Origin: Pseudooceanicola algae
GTDB taxonomy: Bacteria > Pseudomonadota > Alphaproteobacteria > Rhodobacterales > Rhodobacteraceae
DNA: 64,000 nucleotides
Assembly (NCBI RefSeq): GCF_003590145.2
Contig: NZ_CP060436.1
Span: 2,390,001 to 2,454,000 of the forward strand
Direction of reading: 5' to 3'
Of the stretch, positions 1-8,209 are shown piece by piece. The translations under genes and the position numbers were made by a program. Below the pieces are notes generated by a model. That model searched no databases and was not told the origin of the DNA. It saw only the letters and a program-made list of their open reading frames with translations. Every line of letters begins with the position of its first letter. The stretch's first letter is position 1.

Positions 1-2
1 CC

Positions 3-350
3 ATCGCCTTCGCCGGTCTGTCGCTTTACGGCTACACCACCAAGAAGGACATCTCGGGCTGGGGCGCCTTCCTGATCATGGGCGTGATCGGCCTGCTGAT
101 CGCTTCGGTCGTGAACATCTTCATGGCCAGCCCGGCACTGCAATTCGCGATTTCGGCCATCGGCGTGCTGATCTTTGCCGGTCTGACTGCCTATGACACC
201 CAGCGGATCAAGACCACCTACCTGCAAATGGCCCATACCGGTGACAAGGAATGGCTGGGCAAGGCCGCGATCATGGGGGCTCTGTCGCTCTACATGGACT
301 TCATCAACATGTTCATGTTCATGCTGCAATTCTTCGGCAACCGTAATTAA
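3..350 (+). CDS. Bax inhibitor-1/YccA family membrane protein (3' part)
   Basis: The reading frame is open from the window edge and stops at 348-350, so only the last 115 residues are present. It encodes hydrophobic segments typical of the BI-1/TMBIM family, including the conserved GLSLYGYTTKKD stretch, a later AYDTQRIK motif and a C-terminal LYMDFINMF segment just before the stop. These are hallmark C-terminal features of YccA/BI-1 proteins, inner-membrane proteins linked in E. coli to FtsH modulation and in eukaryotes to calcium leak. The start lies outside the window. A strong intrinsic terminator follows directly, so this is the last gene of its transcript. Family assignment is secure; the physiological role is not. 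Confidence 0.9.
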   Translation: MAFAGLSLYGYTTKKDISGWGAFLIMGVIGLLIASVVNIFMASPALQFAISAIGVLIFAGLTAYDTQRIKTTYLQMAHTGDKEWLGKAAIMGALSLYMDFINMFMFMLQFFGNRN

Positions 351-379
351 TCTTCTGATCGCCGACTGACACGGATCAA

Positions 380-412
380 CCCCGCCGAGCCACTGGTTCG
401 GCGGGGTTTTTT
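380..412 (+). terminator. Rho-independent terminator after the BI-1 gene
   Basis: A perfect 9-bp stem (CCCCGCCGA at 380-388 with TCGGCGGGG at 398-406) and a 9-nt loop are followed by six T residues. It lies 30 bp after the stop codon at 350. Confidence 0.93.
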
Positions 413-551
413 GTTGTCCGGCAGAAGGAAGAGCCCTTGCCCCCCGCCCGCGCCCTGTCTGGGTGGCGGCGCCGCGGAAGGGAACATGTCGCATCCGAAA
501 GCGGCAAAGGACGCGCGTGCAAAGCGGCAAGGGGAAGCAACGCCCGTATGT

Positions 552-577
552 CGCGCGGCCCCCTGCAGGGCCGCGCG
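552..577 (-). terminator. GC hairpin downstream of the binding-protein gene
   Basis: A perfect 10-bp inverted repeat (CGCGCGGCCC 552-561, GGGCCGCGCG 568-577) with a 6-nt loop sits 12 bp past the stop of the minus-strand ABC binding-protein gene. There is no T-run on that strand, so it may stabilise the mRNA 3' end or give weak termination rather than being a classical terminator. Confidence 0.45.
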
Positions 578-588
578 ATCAACAGGTC

Positions 589-1833
589 TCAGTCGAAACC
601 AAGCATGGAGCGCGTTGTATCGGCAAGCTCTTCGATGGTGGCGCGCGGATCCGCACCATCGACGATTTCCAGCAGGTCAGCAGCGATCACATCCGTCACC
701 GCGACGCCTTCCGCGCCGGGGTAGGCATACCAGGGGCCTGCATAGCGGGCGACCTGGGCATGGGCGACGCGGGCGTTGGGGTTCGTTTCGTAGAAGGCAC
801 CAAGGTAGCTTTCATCCTCGACAACCAGCGCATTGGTGGGCGCGTAGCCGGTGGTTTCAACGATGATCTTCTGCGCTTCGGGGCTGGTGACGAAGGCGAT
901 GTAATCCCAGGCCGCCTGCTGCTTTTCAGCGTCGTCCGTCAGCATCACGATGCCCGACCCGCCGGTGGGCAGGTAGACCTCTTCGTCCGGGGCGACGATC
1001 GGCATCGGCTTCACCGTCACCTCGAACCGGTCCCCCGCCCCTTCGGAGAAGCGGGTCATCAAGGACGAGCTTTCGAACATGATGCCCAGTGTCCCGGCGG
1101 GAAAGGCCTGCCGCGCGTCGTCTTCGCTCATGGTGGACATGCCGCCTTCGACGGCAAAACGGCTATATAGCGACGCCGCCGCAATACCTGCCTCGCTGTC
1201 GAATGTGATCTCGGTTTCCTCCGCATTCATCGGCCGCCCACCATGGGCGCCGAGAAGCGACTGGAACCGCCAGTCATGAGGCGAGATCCAGACGCCTTCG
1301 GTGGTGGCGTCCAGGGCGTCGATCTTTGCGGCCAGGTCGATGATGCCGTCGTAGTCGGTGGGGAAGTCCTCCATCGAGCCGCCGGCGCGGGCGACCAGGT
1401 CCGGGTTGACATAGGCCACCAGCGTCGAAGCCGAGGTGCCCAAGGCATATTGGTTCCCCTCGAAGGTTCCTAGCGACAGAAGCGCGCCGGTATAGCCCAT
1501 GGCCTCCGGGTCTTCCGGCAGGAAGTCGTCCATCGGCTGGGCCAGGTCGCGGGCCTCGAGCACGCGCCAAAGGTTCAGGCCAACCCAGGCCACATCGGGC
1601 GCGGTGCCAGCGACGGATTCACGCAGCAGGCGCTGAACGCCGTCGCCATAGCCTTCGGCCGGACCGTCCAGTTCGATGGTGATATCCGGATTGGCGGCCA
1701 TGAAGGCTTCGGCCAGTGCCGCCTGCGTATCGGCCCAGATGGTCGGAATGGCGTAATGGACACGCAGGTTGGTGTCGGCGGATGCGGGCACGGCAGCCAG
1801 TGCCAGACCAATTGCGAGAAGTGGACGTTTCAT
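589..1833 (-). CDS. extracellular solute-binding protein of a sugar-type ABC importer
   Basis: This 414-residue protein starts with a clear Sec signal peptide (basic MKRP, hydrophobic core, cleavage after AVPASA near residue 19) and continues as a mature periplasmic binding protein of the SBP family 1 (carbohydrate, UgpB/MalE-like) class. A typical TSPEAQKII helix lies in the last third. It would capture the substrate in the periplasm and deliver it to the two permeases encoded immediately upstream in the operon. It is the last gene of the run, 91 bp after the preceding permease gene, with a GC hairpin downstream. The ligand cannot be read from sequence: polyol, disaccharide or glycerol-3-phosphate-like compounds are all possible. 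Confidence 0.88.
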   Translation of the reverse strand: MKRPLLAIGLALAAVPASADTNLRVHYAIPTIWADTQAALAEAFMAANPDITIELDGPAEGYGDGVQRLLRESVAGTAPDVAWVGLNLWRVLEARDLAQPMDDFLPEDPEAMGYTGALLSLGTFEGNQYALGTSASTLVAYVNPDLVARAGGSMEDFPTDYDGIIDLAAKIDALDATTEGVWISPHDWRFQSLLGAHGGRPMNAEETEITFDSEAGIAAASLYSRFAVEGGMSTMSEDDARQAFPAGTLGIMFESSSLMTRFSEGAGDRFEVTVKPMPIVAPDEEVYLPTGGSGIVMLTDDAEKQQAAWDYIAFVTSPEAQKIIVETTGYAPTNALVVEDESYLGAFYETNPNARVAHAQVARYAGPWYAYPGAEGVAVTDVIAADLLEIVDGADPRATIEELADTTRSMLGFD

Positions 1834-1924
1834 GTCTGTCTCCTAGGGTATCGGGTCATTTGTGAGAGGAAGAGGGGTTGGAACGGGCGGTGCGCCGCCT
1901 CTTGCTTTGTTGTGCGATGCGGGC

Positions 1925-2737
1925 TCATCCCTTGAGCCCGGTATTGGCCAGACCTTGGGTGAACCGGCGCTGACTGAGCAGGAAGGCCAGCACCAGCGGC
2001 GCGGTGATCAGCACCGCCCCGGCCATCAGGGGGCCCGGATTGTCGCCGCTTTCCGCATCCCGAAAGAACAGGATGCCGCGCGGCGGCGTGGCCAGCTGCG
2101 GGTCGGTGGTGGCGATCATCGGCCAGAACAGATCGTTCCAATGCGCCGTGACCGAAAAGATCGCGAAGGCGATCACCGTCGGCATGGCCAGCGGAAAGGC
2201 GATGCGCCAGGCGATGGCCATTTCGCTCAGACCATCGACGCGGGCCGCATCGATGAGTTCGCCCGGAATGCGGCCAAAGGCCTGCCGCAGCAGGAACAGG
2301 CCAAAGGCCGTGGCGGTAAAGGGCAGGATCAGCGCCGCATAGCTGTTCAGCCAGCCCAGCCTGGCCAGCCCCAGAAAGATCGGGATCGCCGTCACGTGAA
2401 AGGGCGCCAGAAGGGCTGCGAGGATCGCCGCGAACAGCAGCCCGCGTCCGCGAAAGTCGCGGTGGGCCAGCGCATAGGCACAGGGCACCGACACCAGCAC
2501 CTGCAGCACGAGGATGCCCCCCGTCACGATGACACCGTTCAGCAGGTAGCGCGGGATCGAGGTCTGGGTCAGCGCCTGCCAGTAATTCGCCAGTGTCGGC
2601 GCGCGCGGCACCAATCTGGCCGAGGCGGTAAAGATCTCCTCCTGCGGTTTCAGCGAAACGGACACCATCCAGAGGAAGGGCAGCAGGACCATGACCGCGC
2701 CAAGGGCCAGCAGGCCTAGCAGGATGACACGTTTCAT
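1925..2737 (-). CDS. ABC transporter inner-membrane permease (MalG/UgpE type)
   Basis: The 270-residue polytopic protein has about six membrane segments. The first is at residues 4-26. The conserved EAA cytoplasmic loop at about 160-182 (ELIDAARVDG...FPLAMP) docks on the ATPase. Family position two of the carbohydrate uptake 1 (CUT1) class is indicated by size, by the MVSVSLKP element at residues 24-30 and by gene order. Its start overlaps the stop of the upstream permease gene by 4 bp, which implies translational coupling. It forms the membrane channel with the 2734-3621 product. Confidence 0.9.
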   Translation of the reverse strand: MKRVILLGLLALGAVMVLLPFLWMVSVSLKPQEEIFTASARLVPRAPTLANYWQALTQTSIPRYLLNGVIVTGGILVLQVLVSVPCAYALAHRDFRGRGLLFAAILAALLAPFHVTAIPIFLGLARLGWLNSYAALILPFTATAFGLFLLRQAFGRIPGELIDAARVDGLSEMAIAWRIAFPLAMPTVIAFAIFSVTAHWNDLFWPMIATTDPQLATPPRGILFFRDAESGDNPGPLMAGAVLITAPLVLAFLLSQRRFTQGLANTGLKG

Positions 2738-3621
2738 CGGTAGTGCACCTTTCGCTCGACCACCCAGACCTGAAGCGCGGTCAGCAGCAGCAGGGCGATG
2801 AAGAAGACCACCGTGATGGCGCTGGCATAGCCTGCCTTGAAATAGACAAAGCCTTCGCGGTAGAGCGCATAGACAATGGTATCCGAGGCAAAGGCCGGGC
2901 CGCCCTTCGTCAGTGTCGCGACGGTTTCAAAGACGCGGAATGCGCTGGCCGCCGTGACGACCAGCACGAACAGCGTCGTCGGCCCCAGCATTGGCCAAGT
3001 GACCAGCCAGAAGCGCGACCAGCCACGCGAGGCACCGTCGACTTCGGCCGCGTCGTAAAGCGCCGGCTGAATGGCGGCGAGACCGGCGAGGAACAGCACC
3101 ATGTTGTATCCCACGGTCTGCCAGACGCCGATCCCGGCCAGGGTATAAAGAACGAGGCTTCGGTCGCTCAGCCACAGAGGCGCGGGCAGGCCAAGCGCGC
3201 TGGCCCAGCCATTCACCAACCCCAGCGACGGATGCAGCAGCATCTGCCAGGACACCGCCATGGCCACCAGAGTCGCGGCAACCGGCAGGAAGTACACGGC
3301 CTTCAGAATGGCGGCGATTCGCGGCAGGCTGCGCGCCAGCGCATGCAAACCAAGGGCCACCAGCAGACCCAATCCGACCGAGGCGGGAATGACGATCGCC
3401 ACATAGGTCAGCGTGTTGAGGATCGCGTTGCGTCCCAGCCGCGAGCCAAACAGTTTGGAAAAATTGTCCAGACCGACCCATCCCATACCGGGCGCGCCGA
3501 TCTGATAGTCCGTGAAGGCCAGCACGAAGACCACTGCCACCGGCAGAAAAATGAACAGCACCAGCGCCAGCGCCGCCGGCCCCGCCAACACCAGGTTGGT
3601 AAGGCTTTCACGCCGGTTCAT
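2734..3621 (-). CDS. ABC transporter inner-membrane permease (MalF/UgpA type)
   Basis: This 295-residue protein has an N-terminal membrane segment at about 11-36 and the EAA loop at about 188-212 (LYDAAEVDGASRG...WPML), as expected for the first permease of a CUT1 importer. It overlaps the ATPase gene upstream by 4 bp and the second permease gene downstream by 4 bp, so the three membrane-complex genes are translationally coupled. The partner permease and ATPase lie alongside. Substrate unknown. Confidence 0.9.
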   Translation of the reverse strand: MNRRESLTNLVLAGPAALALVLFIFLPVAVVFVLAFTDYQIGAPGMGWVGLDNFSKLFGSRLGRNAILNTLTYVAIVIPASVGLGLLVALGLHALARSLPRIAAILKAVYFLPVAATLVAMAVSWQMLLHPSLGLVNGWASALGLPAPLWLSDRSLVLYTLAGIGVWQTVGYNMVLFLAGLAAIQPALYDAAEVDGASRGWSRFWLVTWPMLGPTTLFVLVVTAASAFRVFETVATLTKGGPAFASDTIVYALYREGFVYFKAGYASAITVVFFIALLLLTALQVWVVERKVHYR

Positions 3622-4736
3622 GATGCCATCTCCAGGCGGTCGCCGGTGGTTGGGTCAAAGCAATGCAGCCGCGTGGCCTCGGCACTGAAACGCATCGTCT
3701 CGCCCTGCGGAACCAGCGGGGCAGTGCCATCGGTGACGACCAGAAGCTCGGCATCGCCTTCCGTCCTGAGGTGCAGCAGCGTTTCCTCACCGTGAAAGGC
3801 CGCGCTGGTCAGCCGGGCGGAAAGCCCGCCTTCGGGGTCGATCCGCAGCGCCTCGGGCCGGACGCCGATCTCGTCCTTTGCCCCACGCGGATGCAGGGCG
3901 ATGGCCTCGGGCCCCGGTGACAGGATGTTCATCCGGTGCGCCCCGATGAAACGGGCGACGTCCCGATTGGCGGGCCGGTGATAGATATCCCCCGCCGGGG
4001 CACATTGGGCGATGCGGCCCGCGATCATCACCGCGACCCTGTCGGCCATCGACAAGGCATCGGCCTGATCATGCGTCACCAGCAAGAAGGCATGGCCGGT
4101 CCGGCGGTGCAACTCGCGGATCTCTTCGCGGGTGCTGTGGCGCAGGGCGGTGTCGAGGTTCGAAAGTGGCTCGTCCAGCAGAAAGGCCGACGGGTCGCGC
4201 ACCAGCGCACGCGCCAGCGCGACGCGTTGCTGTTGCCCCCCGGACAACTGGCCCGGCTTGCGATCCAGCAGGCCATCCAGTCGAAGCATCCGCGCAATGT
4301 CGCGGGTGCGCCTGTCGATATCCGCGTTCCGGCGTCGCGTGCACGCGCTCAGCAACCCCGCACCGGGAAGCCGCGCAAGGGCGGACAATTGCGCCTGCCG
4401 CAGCGGCGTCGCGATATTCTGCTTCACGCTCAGATGCGGATAAAGCGCGTAGCTCTGGAACATCAGCGCAATGTTTCGCGCCGCCGGGCGCGAGTCGGTC
4501 ACGTCTTGACCAGCCATCATGACCTTGCCGCTGCTCGGGCGCTCCAGACCCGCCAACATCCGCAGGGTCGTTGACTTGCCGGACCCCGAAGCCCCCAGAA
4601 GCGCGACGAATTCACCGGCGTGCAAATCAAGGGACAGACCCGAGACGACCTCGGTCTCGCCGTAGCTCTTGCTGACGTTCCGCAAAGAGAGCGCCGGAAT
4701 GCCTGTCCCGCCACTTGCATGTAAGATATCGGGCAT
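3618..4736 (-). CDS. ABC transporter ATP-binding protein (MalK/UgpC type)
   Basis: The 372-residue ATPase shows every nucleotide-binding motif: Walker A GASGSGKST (48-56), Q-loop FQSY (Q94), signature LSGGQ (164-168), Walker B FLLDEP (185-190) and H-loop His221. The remaining C-terminal part fits the TOBE/MOP regulatory domain of the MalK class. An insertion of about 20 residues rich in Arg lies between the Q-loop and signature (about 115-140) and is longer than in typical MalK. The gene begins one base after the stop of the LOG-like gene. It powers import through the two adjacent permeases. Confidence 0.92.
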   Translation of the reverse strand: MPDILHASGGTGIPALSLRNVSKSYGETEVVSGLSLDLHAGEFVALLGASGSGKSTTLRMLAGLERPSSGKVMMAGQDVTDSRPAARNIALMFQSYALYPHLSVKQNIATPLRQAQLSALARLPGAGLLSACTRRRNADIDRRTRDIARMLRLDGLLDRKPGQLSGGQQQRVALARALVRDPSAFLLDEPLSNLDTALRHSTREEIRELHRRTGHAFLLVTHDQADALSMADRVAVMIAGRIAQCAPAGDIYHRPANRDVARFIGAHRMNILSPGPEAIALHPRGAKDEIGVRPEALRIDPEGGLSARLTSAAFHGEETLLHLRTEGDAELLVVTDGTAPLVPQGETMRFSAEATRLHCFDPTTGDRLEMAS

Positions 4737-4737
4737 T

Positions 4738-5382
4738 TCAGTCCGCCTCGATCATCGGCAGGCCCATCAGCAAGTGCAGCAAGGCGGCATCGACGGCAGA
4801 CGGGACATCCGGTAGGTGGTGAACCCCATCAAGTTGCGCGGCCCCCGCGATCCCGATCACCGGCTTGCCGAAGTGCAGACCATAGGCGACCTCGGTCAGG
4901 GTGCCCGGGGAATCGCCGATGGCCACCAGTACCCGCGCGGCGCGGACGATGATGATATTGCGCGCCTCGTTCAAACCGGTGGGCAAGGGGATGGCGACAA
5001 AGGGGTTGGCCTCCTGCGGATCGGTGCCCGGCAGAATACCGATTGGCAGCCCACCGGCTTCGCAGCAACCCTTGCAAGCGGCCTCCATCACGCCGGAACG
5101 GCCGCCGCAGATCACCGTCAGGCCCAGTCCCCCGAAGGCATGGCCGATGGCCTCGGCTGCCGCGACCTGGTCCGGCGTGGCATCGCGCGGGCCGATCAAG
5201 CCGACGACCAACTGCTGCAACCGGCGTGTGCCGGACAGCTCCTTCAGGGCCTCTGTTGCGGTGATCGCCACGGCGTCAGCCCGCGGCCTGCTTGCCGGAC
5301 GCCAGGCCCAGGCATCGCCGCAAAGCGCATTGGCACCCAGAAAAATTCGACCGTCTTCGGTGCGAGAAAGGCTATCGGGCAT
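4738..5382 (-). CDS. LOG/TIGR00725-like nucleotide-binding protein, first gene of the sugar ABC operon
   Basis: The 214-residue product belongs to the SLOG/LOG Rossmann superfamily. It has VGLIGPRDAT, then a GGRSGVMEAACKG loop, then a LNEARNIIIVRAA helix and GDSPGTLTEVAYGL, which matches the TIGR00725 version of the PGGxGTxxE phosphoribohydrolase motif. In LOG enzymes this motif cleaves ribose-5'-phosphate from nucleotides. Here the first glycine of GGxGT is changed to Ser-Pro, so catalysis is uncertain. A GTG codon at 5418 could add 12 residues; the ATG at 5382 is preferred because GAAAG lies 8 bases upstream and the residues from MPDSLSRTEDG onward look like a normal N-terminus. It is co-transcribed with the importer and divergent from the DeoR regulator, which suggests a role in metabolising or sensing the imported compound (inference). 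Confidence 0.75.
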   Translation of the reverse strand: MPDSLSRTEDGRIFLGANALCGDAWAWRPASRPRADAVAITATEALKELSGTRRLQQLVVGLIGPRDATPDQVAAAEAIGHAFGGLGLTVICGGRSGVMEAACKGCCEAGGLPIGILPGTDPQEANPFVAIPLPTGLNEARNIIIVRAARVLVAIGDSPGTLTEVAYGLHFGKPVIGIAGAAQLDGVHHLPDVPSAVDAALLHLLMGLPMIEAD

Positions 5383-5400
5383 TGCGGCGTTCTTTCTTTG

Positions 5401-5439
5401 GTGTAAACTTTCTTCCACCGAATGGATGATAATTTACAC
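5401..5439. promoter_or_regulatory. candidate operator between the DeoR gene and the ABC operon
   Basis: An inverted repeat GTGTAAA (5401-5407) and TTTACAC (5433-5439) with 25 bp between the arms sits in the divergent gap. It overlaps the likely start region of both genes. DeoR-family repressors bind paired inverted or direct repeats of this kind, so this is the most likely autoregulatory and operon operator (inference). Confidence 0.5.
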
Positions 5440-6213
5440 ATTTTGATGACAAACCCGCAGACAACCCCAAATTTGTCCCAACGACAAAGCGTTGTTCTGA
5501 ACCGCGTCCTCAGATCGGGGTTCGTGACAATCGAGGCGCTCGCCGAAGAGTTCGGCGTGTCCGCCCAGACCGTGCGCCGCGACATCATCACCCTGTCGGA
5601 ACAGGGCCTCTTGCAGCGTTTTCATGGCGGAGCGGGCCCGATCGGCTCGGCCGAGTCCGCGCGGCTGGATCACGCGGCAAAGCGCGACGTGGCGCGCGAG
5701 GAAAAGCAGATGGTCGGGGCCCGTGCAGCGGCCGCGATCCCCGCGGGTGCCAGCATCTTTCTGGACGTGGGCACCACCATCGAATGCTGTGCCGCGCGGC
5801 TGTCGCAACGGGCCGGTTTCCGGATCTTCACCACCAGCATCCGCACCGCCTTGCTGTTCGACCCCGATGCCCATGAGGTGAATGTCATCGGCGGACGGCT
5901 GTCGGGCCGGGACGGGTCCCTGACCGGCGAAGAGGTTATCCTGCGACTGCATGACCTTCAGATCGACGTCGCGCTGATCGCCTGTTCCGCCGTCGACGAC
6001 ACCGCGCGGGTGATGGATTTCAACACCTCCAAGATCGCGGTCAAGAAGGCGGCGATGGCGGCCGCATCGTCCTCCTACCTGCTGTGCACGAAAAGCAAGT
6101 TCGGGCGAACCGCGCTTTCTACCATCGCCCCGACCAGCCGCTTTCAGGCTGTCATTACCGAATCGGAAACGATCTGGCGCCAGAACAGCCCCGCCGCGAC
6201 CGAGATTGGCTGA
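5422..6213 (+). CDS. DeoR/GlpR-family transcriptional regulator
   Basis: The 263-residue protein has an N-terminal DeoR winged helix-turn-helix (TIEALAEEFGVSAQTVRRDI near residues 36-55, followed by the family LQRFHGGAG). A C-terminal DeoRC sugar-phosphate sensor domain follows, with the expected IFLDVGTTIE loop and VNVIGGRLSGRDGSLTGEE segment. Members repress sugar or polyol catabolic operons and are released by a phosphorylated intermediate. A second ATG at 5446 is also plausible, since neither start has a good ribosome-binding site. Divergent orientation to the ABC operon makes that operon its probable target. Confidence 0.9.
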   Translation: MDDNLHILMTNPQTTPNLSQRQSVVLNRVLRSGFVTIEALAEEFGVSAQTVRRDIITLSEQGLLQRFHGGAGPIGSAESARLDHAAKRDVAREEKQMVGARAAAAIPAGASIFLDVGTTIECCAARLSQRAGFRIFTTSIRTALLFDPDAHEVNVIGGRLSGRDGSLTGEEVILRLHDLQIDVALIACSAVDDTARVMDFNTSKIAVKKAAMAAASSSYLLCTKSKFGRTALSTIAPTSRFQAVITESETIWRQNSPAATEIG

Positions 6214-6371
6214 GGCGCTGCCGGGACTGCCTGCGAGGCTCCGGAGGCGGATCTTTCCCGCCCTTGTGCCCATGTCGGCCCCGATAGCCGGCAGCCTCCG
6301 TCAAACGCCTGAACCCCTTGATTTTCGGTCCGGTGCGAAACCCCGCGCGAGGAAGACCGCCGCGATCCGGC

Positions 6372-6980
6372 TCACACCCCCTGACGCCGGATCATCTGGA
6401 CCGCCGGGAACAGCAGGCCCGTCGGCAGCCGCACATCGATTGCCGCCCGCGCGTCAAACCCCATTGCCTCGTAAAAGCCACGGGCCGTCAGGGTCGATTG
6501 GCAATGCAGCACCTCGATGCCCGCGGCCGAAGAAGACCGCAAGACGCGCTCCATGATCCGCCGGCCAAGGCCCTGCGTCACCCCGTCGGGATCGACCGCA
6601 AGGTGACGCATGTGCCCTTCTCCGACACGTCCCGCGCCGCCATGGGGGGACAGGTCGGTCCAGCCGCCCGCCGCCAGGACACGGTCGTCGATCTCTGCGA
6701 TGAAATAGGTGCCACAGGTCAGCACGCCGGGGCGGGCCAGACCAATCAGCGGTAGCGCCTCGCGCAGCAGAGCGGGTGCGTAATCCGGCGCCAGAAGGGC
6801 GCGGTAGGACCGGGCGAGCATCCGGCTGACCGCTTCGGTGTCCGCAGGCATGGCGGGACGGATCAGCAGATCCGGGTGATCGGCCAGCCGGTCGGATGGC
6901 GCGCTGGCTTTGGCATCAAGATTACGCCGTTGTGGCGATCCGAGGCAAAGATCGGGGGGATTCTGTTCGAGGGCAGCCAT
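6372..6980 (-). CDS. GNAT family N-acetyltransferase
   Basis: The 202-residue product has a GNAT fold: IRPAMPADTEAVSRML at the start of the domain, AEIDDRVLAAGG as the central strand, and an acetyl-CoA loop HLAVDPDGVTQGLGRRI around residues 125-141. It ends with CQSTLTARGFYEAMGF, typical of stand-alone acetyltransferases. An in-frame upstream extension to 7121 exists, but it would run through the rpmG terminator and overlap rpmG. The ATG at 6980 is therefore chosen, and the first 35 residues remain the least certain part. Substrate unknown. Confidence 0.78.
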   Translation of the reverse strand: MAALEQNPPDLCLGSPQRRNLDAKASAPSDRLADHPDLLIRPAMPADTEAVSRMLARSYRALLAPDYAPALLREALPLIGLARPGVLTCGTYFIAEIDDRVLAAGGWTDLSPHGGAGRVGEGHMRHLAVDPDGVTQGLGRRIMERVLRSSSAAGIEVLHCQSTLTARGFYEAMGFDARAAIDVRLPTGLLFPAVQMIRRQGV

Positions 6981-7036
6981 GATCTGGCTCCTTGTCTCCG
7001 GGAGGCTTGGAAGAGACAGGGCGCGGCCCGAAATGA

Positions 7037-7064
7037 AAAAGCCGCGCTCTGCGGCGCGGCTTTT
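7037..7064. terminator. bidirectional terminator between rpmG and the GNAT gene
   Basis: An 11-bp perfect inverted repeat AAAAGCCGCGC (7037-7047) / GCGCGGCTTTT (7054-7064) with a 6-base loop forms a GC stem flanked by A/T runs on both strands. It lies 25 bp after the rpmG stop. Confidence 0.85.
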
Positions 7065-7089
7065 GCATGTTTCAAAGGATGTTAAGATC

Positions 7090-7257
7090 TTACTTGATCT
7101 TGCCTTCCTTGTACTCGACATGCTTGCGCACCACGGGATCGTACTTACGTACGGTCATCTTTTCGGTCATGGTTCGCGCGTTCTTTTTGGTCACGTAGAA
7201 ATGGCCCGTGCCCGCGGTCGAGTTCAGACGGATCTTGATGGTCGTCGGCTTCGCCAT
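7090..7257 (-). CDS. rpmG: 50S ribosomal protein L33
   Basis: The 55-residue frame translates to [18 protein letters not shown] and ends in [10 protein letters not shown], a textbook alphaproteobacterial L33 without the zinc-binding cysteines (the C-minus form). It is a basic structural protein of the large ribosomal subunit near the E site. A strong AGGAG sits 7 bases before the ATG, a good promoter lies upstream at 7318-7345 and a terminator follows, so it is a single-gene transcript. Confidence 0.96.
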   Translation of the reverse strand: MAKPTTIKIRLNSTAGTGHFYVTKKNARTMTEKMTVRKYDPVVRKHVEYKEGKIK

Positions 7258-7317
7258 TTTGCTTCTCCTACAGCAGGCGCACCTCGATTGCCGCCTGCGA
7301 AATCTCTTGAAGCCCGC

Positions 7318-7345
7318 CTTTTACCCGGAAGGTCCGGCGAGTCAA
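7318..7345 (-). promoter_or_regulatory. sigma-70-type promoter of rpmG
   Basis: On the minus strand TTGACT (7345-7340), a 16-bp spacer and TAAAAG (7323-7318) form a good housekeeping promoter. It predicts a leader of about 55 nt before the L33 start. Confidence 0.6.
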
Positions 7346-7369
7346 CCACCCAATCCGAGATTCTCATGC

Positions 7370-7395
7370 AAAAAGGGGGCGACCGCAGCCGCCCC
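7370..7395 (-). terminator. terminator of the PRC-barrel gene
   Basis: Read on the minus strand, GGGGCG (7395-7390) and CGCCCC (7381-7376) form a stem around an 8-base loop, followed by C and a T5 run (7374-7370). It lies about 45 bp after the stop at 7438. Confidence 0.8.
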
Positions 7396-7437
7396 GATAC
7401 AATTTGTTGTCTTGTGCAGGCCCAAAAGCCGATTGGG

Positions 7438-8103
7438 TCATTCCACGGGTGCGGCGTTCATGGTGCCCGTCCCGGTCGCAGAGCCGGCCTCGGATTGCAT
7501 GGCGGCGTTATCGGCAGCCTCTTCCTGTTCTTCGGCACTGACGAATTCCTGCGCCGCTTCAAGGTCTTCCTTGGTGGCCGAGGTGAACAGGCGCGGATTG
7601 CCCGAATCGTCGGTCATGACTTCAAGCGCGGCCATTTCGACAGCCACATGCTTTTCACCCATACCGAGGAACCCGCCGACACCGATGATCACGCCATGAA
7701 CCGTGCCGTCGAGCCCGATGATCAGGTCGTCGATATCGCCCACGACTTCGTCAGCCTGGGAATAGACGGTGGCACCGATCAGATCGGCCGCGAGGATCGT
7801 GTTTTCATCCTGCAGGGTGATCTGGCCTTCGACCGGCTTGGCCGGGGCTTCGTCGGTCGCCTCGTCAGCCATGATGTCGTCAGAGGCCGCAGGGGCCGCC
7901 GGATCGTCGATGACGGCGCTGTCGGTTTCGGCGTTCATCTCTGCCCCGCCGTCTTCCATGGGCATGTCGACGCTGTCGTCAGCGGGGGCTTCCATCATGT
8001 CGGATTGCGCCGGCTCTGCATCCTGAGCAAAGGCGGACATCGGGGCGGCGGCGATCAGGGCGATCAGGGCCGCGCGGCTCGTGGTAGCGAAGAACTTGGT
8101 CAT
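7438..8103 (-). CDS. secreted acidic PRC-barrel domain protein
   Basis: The 221-residue protein begins at ATG 8103 behind an excellent AGGAGG, and carries a Sec signal peptide (MTKFFATTSRAALIALIA, cleavage after SAFA near residue 26). Residues about 27-90 are a low-complexity, very acidic Asp/Glu/Ala/Met segment. A single PRC-barrel follows (about 100-165: ILAADLIGATVY, VVGDIDDLIIGLDG, VHGVIIGVGGFLGMG), then an acidic tail. PRC-barrels in exported alphaproteobacterial proteins are common but functionally poorly defined; roles in envelope stress or surface association have been suggested. It forms a single-gene unit with its own terminator. The frame stays open upstream to 8472, but the signal peptide and Shine-Dalgarno fix the start here. 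Confidence 0.85.
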   Translation of the reverse strand: MTKFFATTSRAALIALIAAAPMSAFAQDAEPAQSDMMEAPADDSVDMPMEDGGAEMNAETDSAVIDDPAAPAASDDIMADEATDEAPAKPVEGQITLQDENTILAADLIGATVYSQADEVVGDIDDLIIGLDGTVHGVIIGVGGFLGMGEKHVAVEMAALEVMTDDSGNPRLFTSATKEDLEAAQEFVSAEEQEEAADNAAMQSEAGSATGTGTMNAAPVE

Positions 8104-8184
8104 TGTCTTTCCTCCTGAGACGGGGCTCTGGGGAGGGATGCGATCCGAAGACGGCAGGCCCTGGCAGAGCGTTGATACCAGCTC

Positions 8185-8209
8185 AACCTGAGCGGGGCGC
8201 GGACGTTCC
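8185..8209 (-). promoter_or_regulatory. possible ECF-type promoter upstream of the PRC-barrel gene
   Basis: On the minus strand GGAAC (8209-8205), 16 bases, then GGTT (8188-8185) resembles the GGAAC-N16/17-CGTT promoters of EcfG general-stress sigma factors. It would give a leader of roughly 70-80 nt. The match is short and one base off, so it is only a candidate. Confidence 0.3.
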
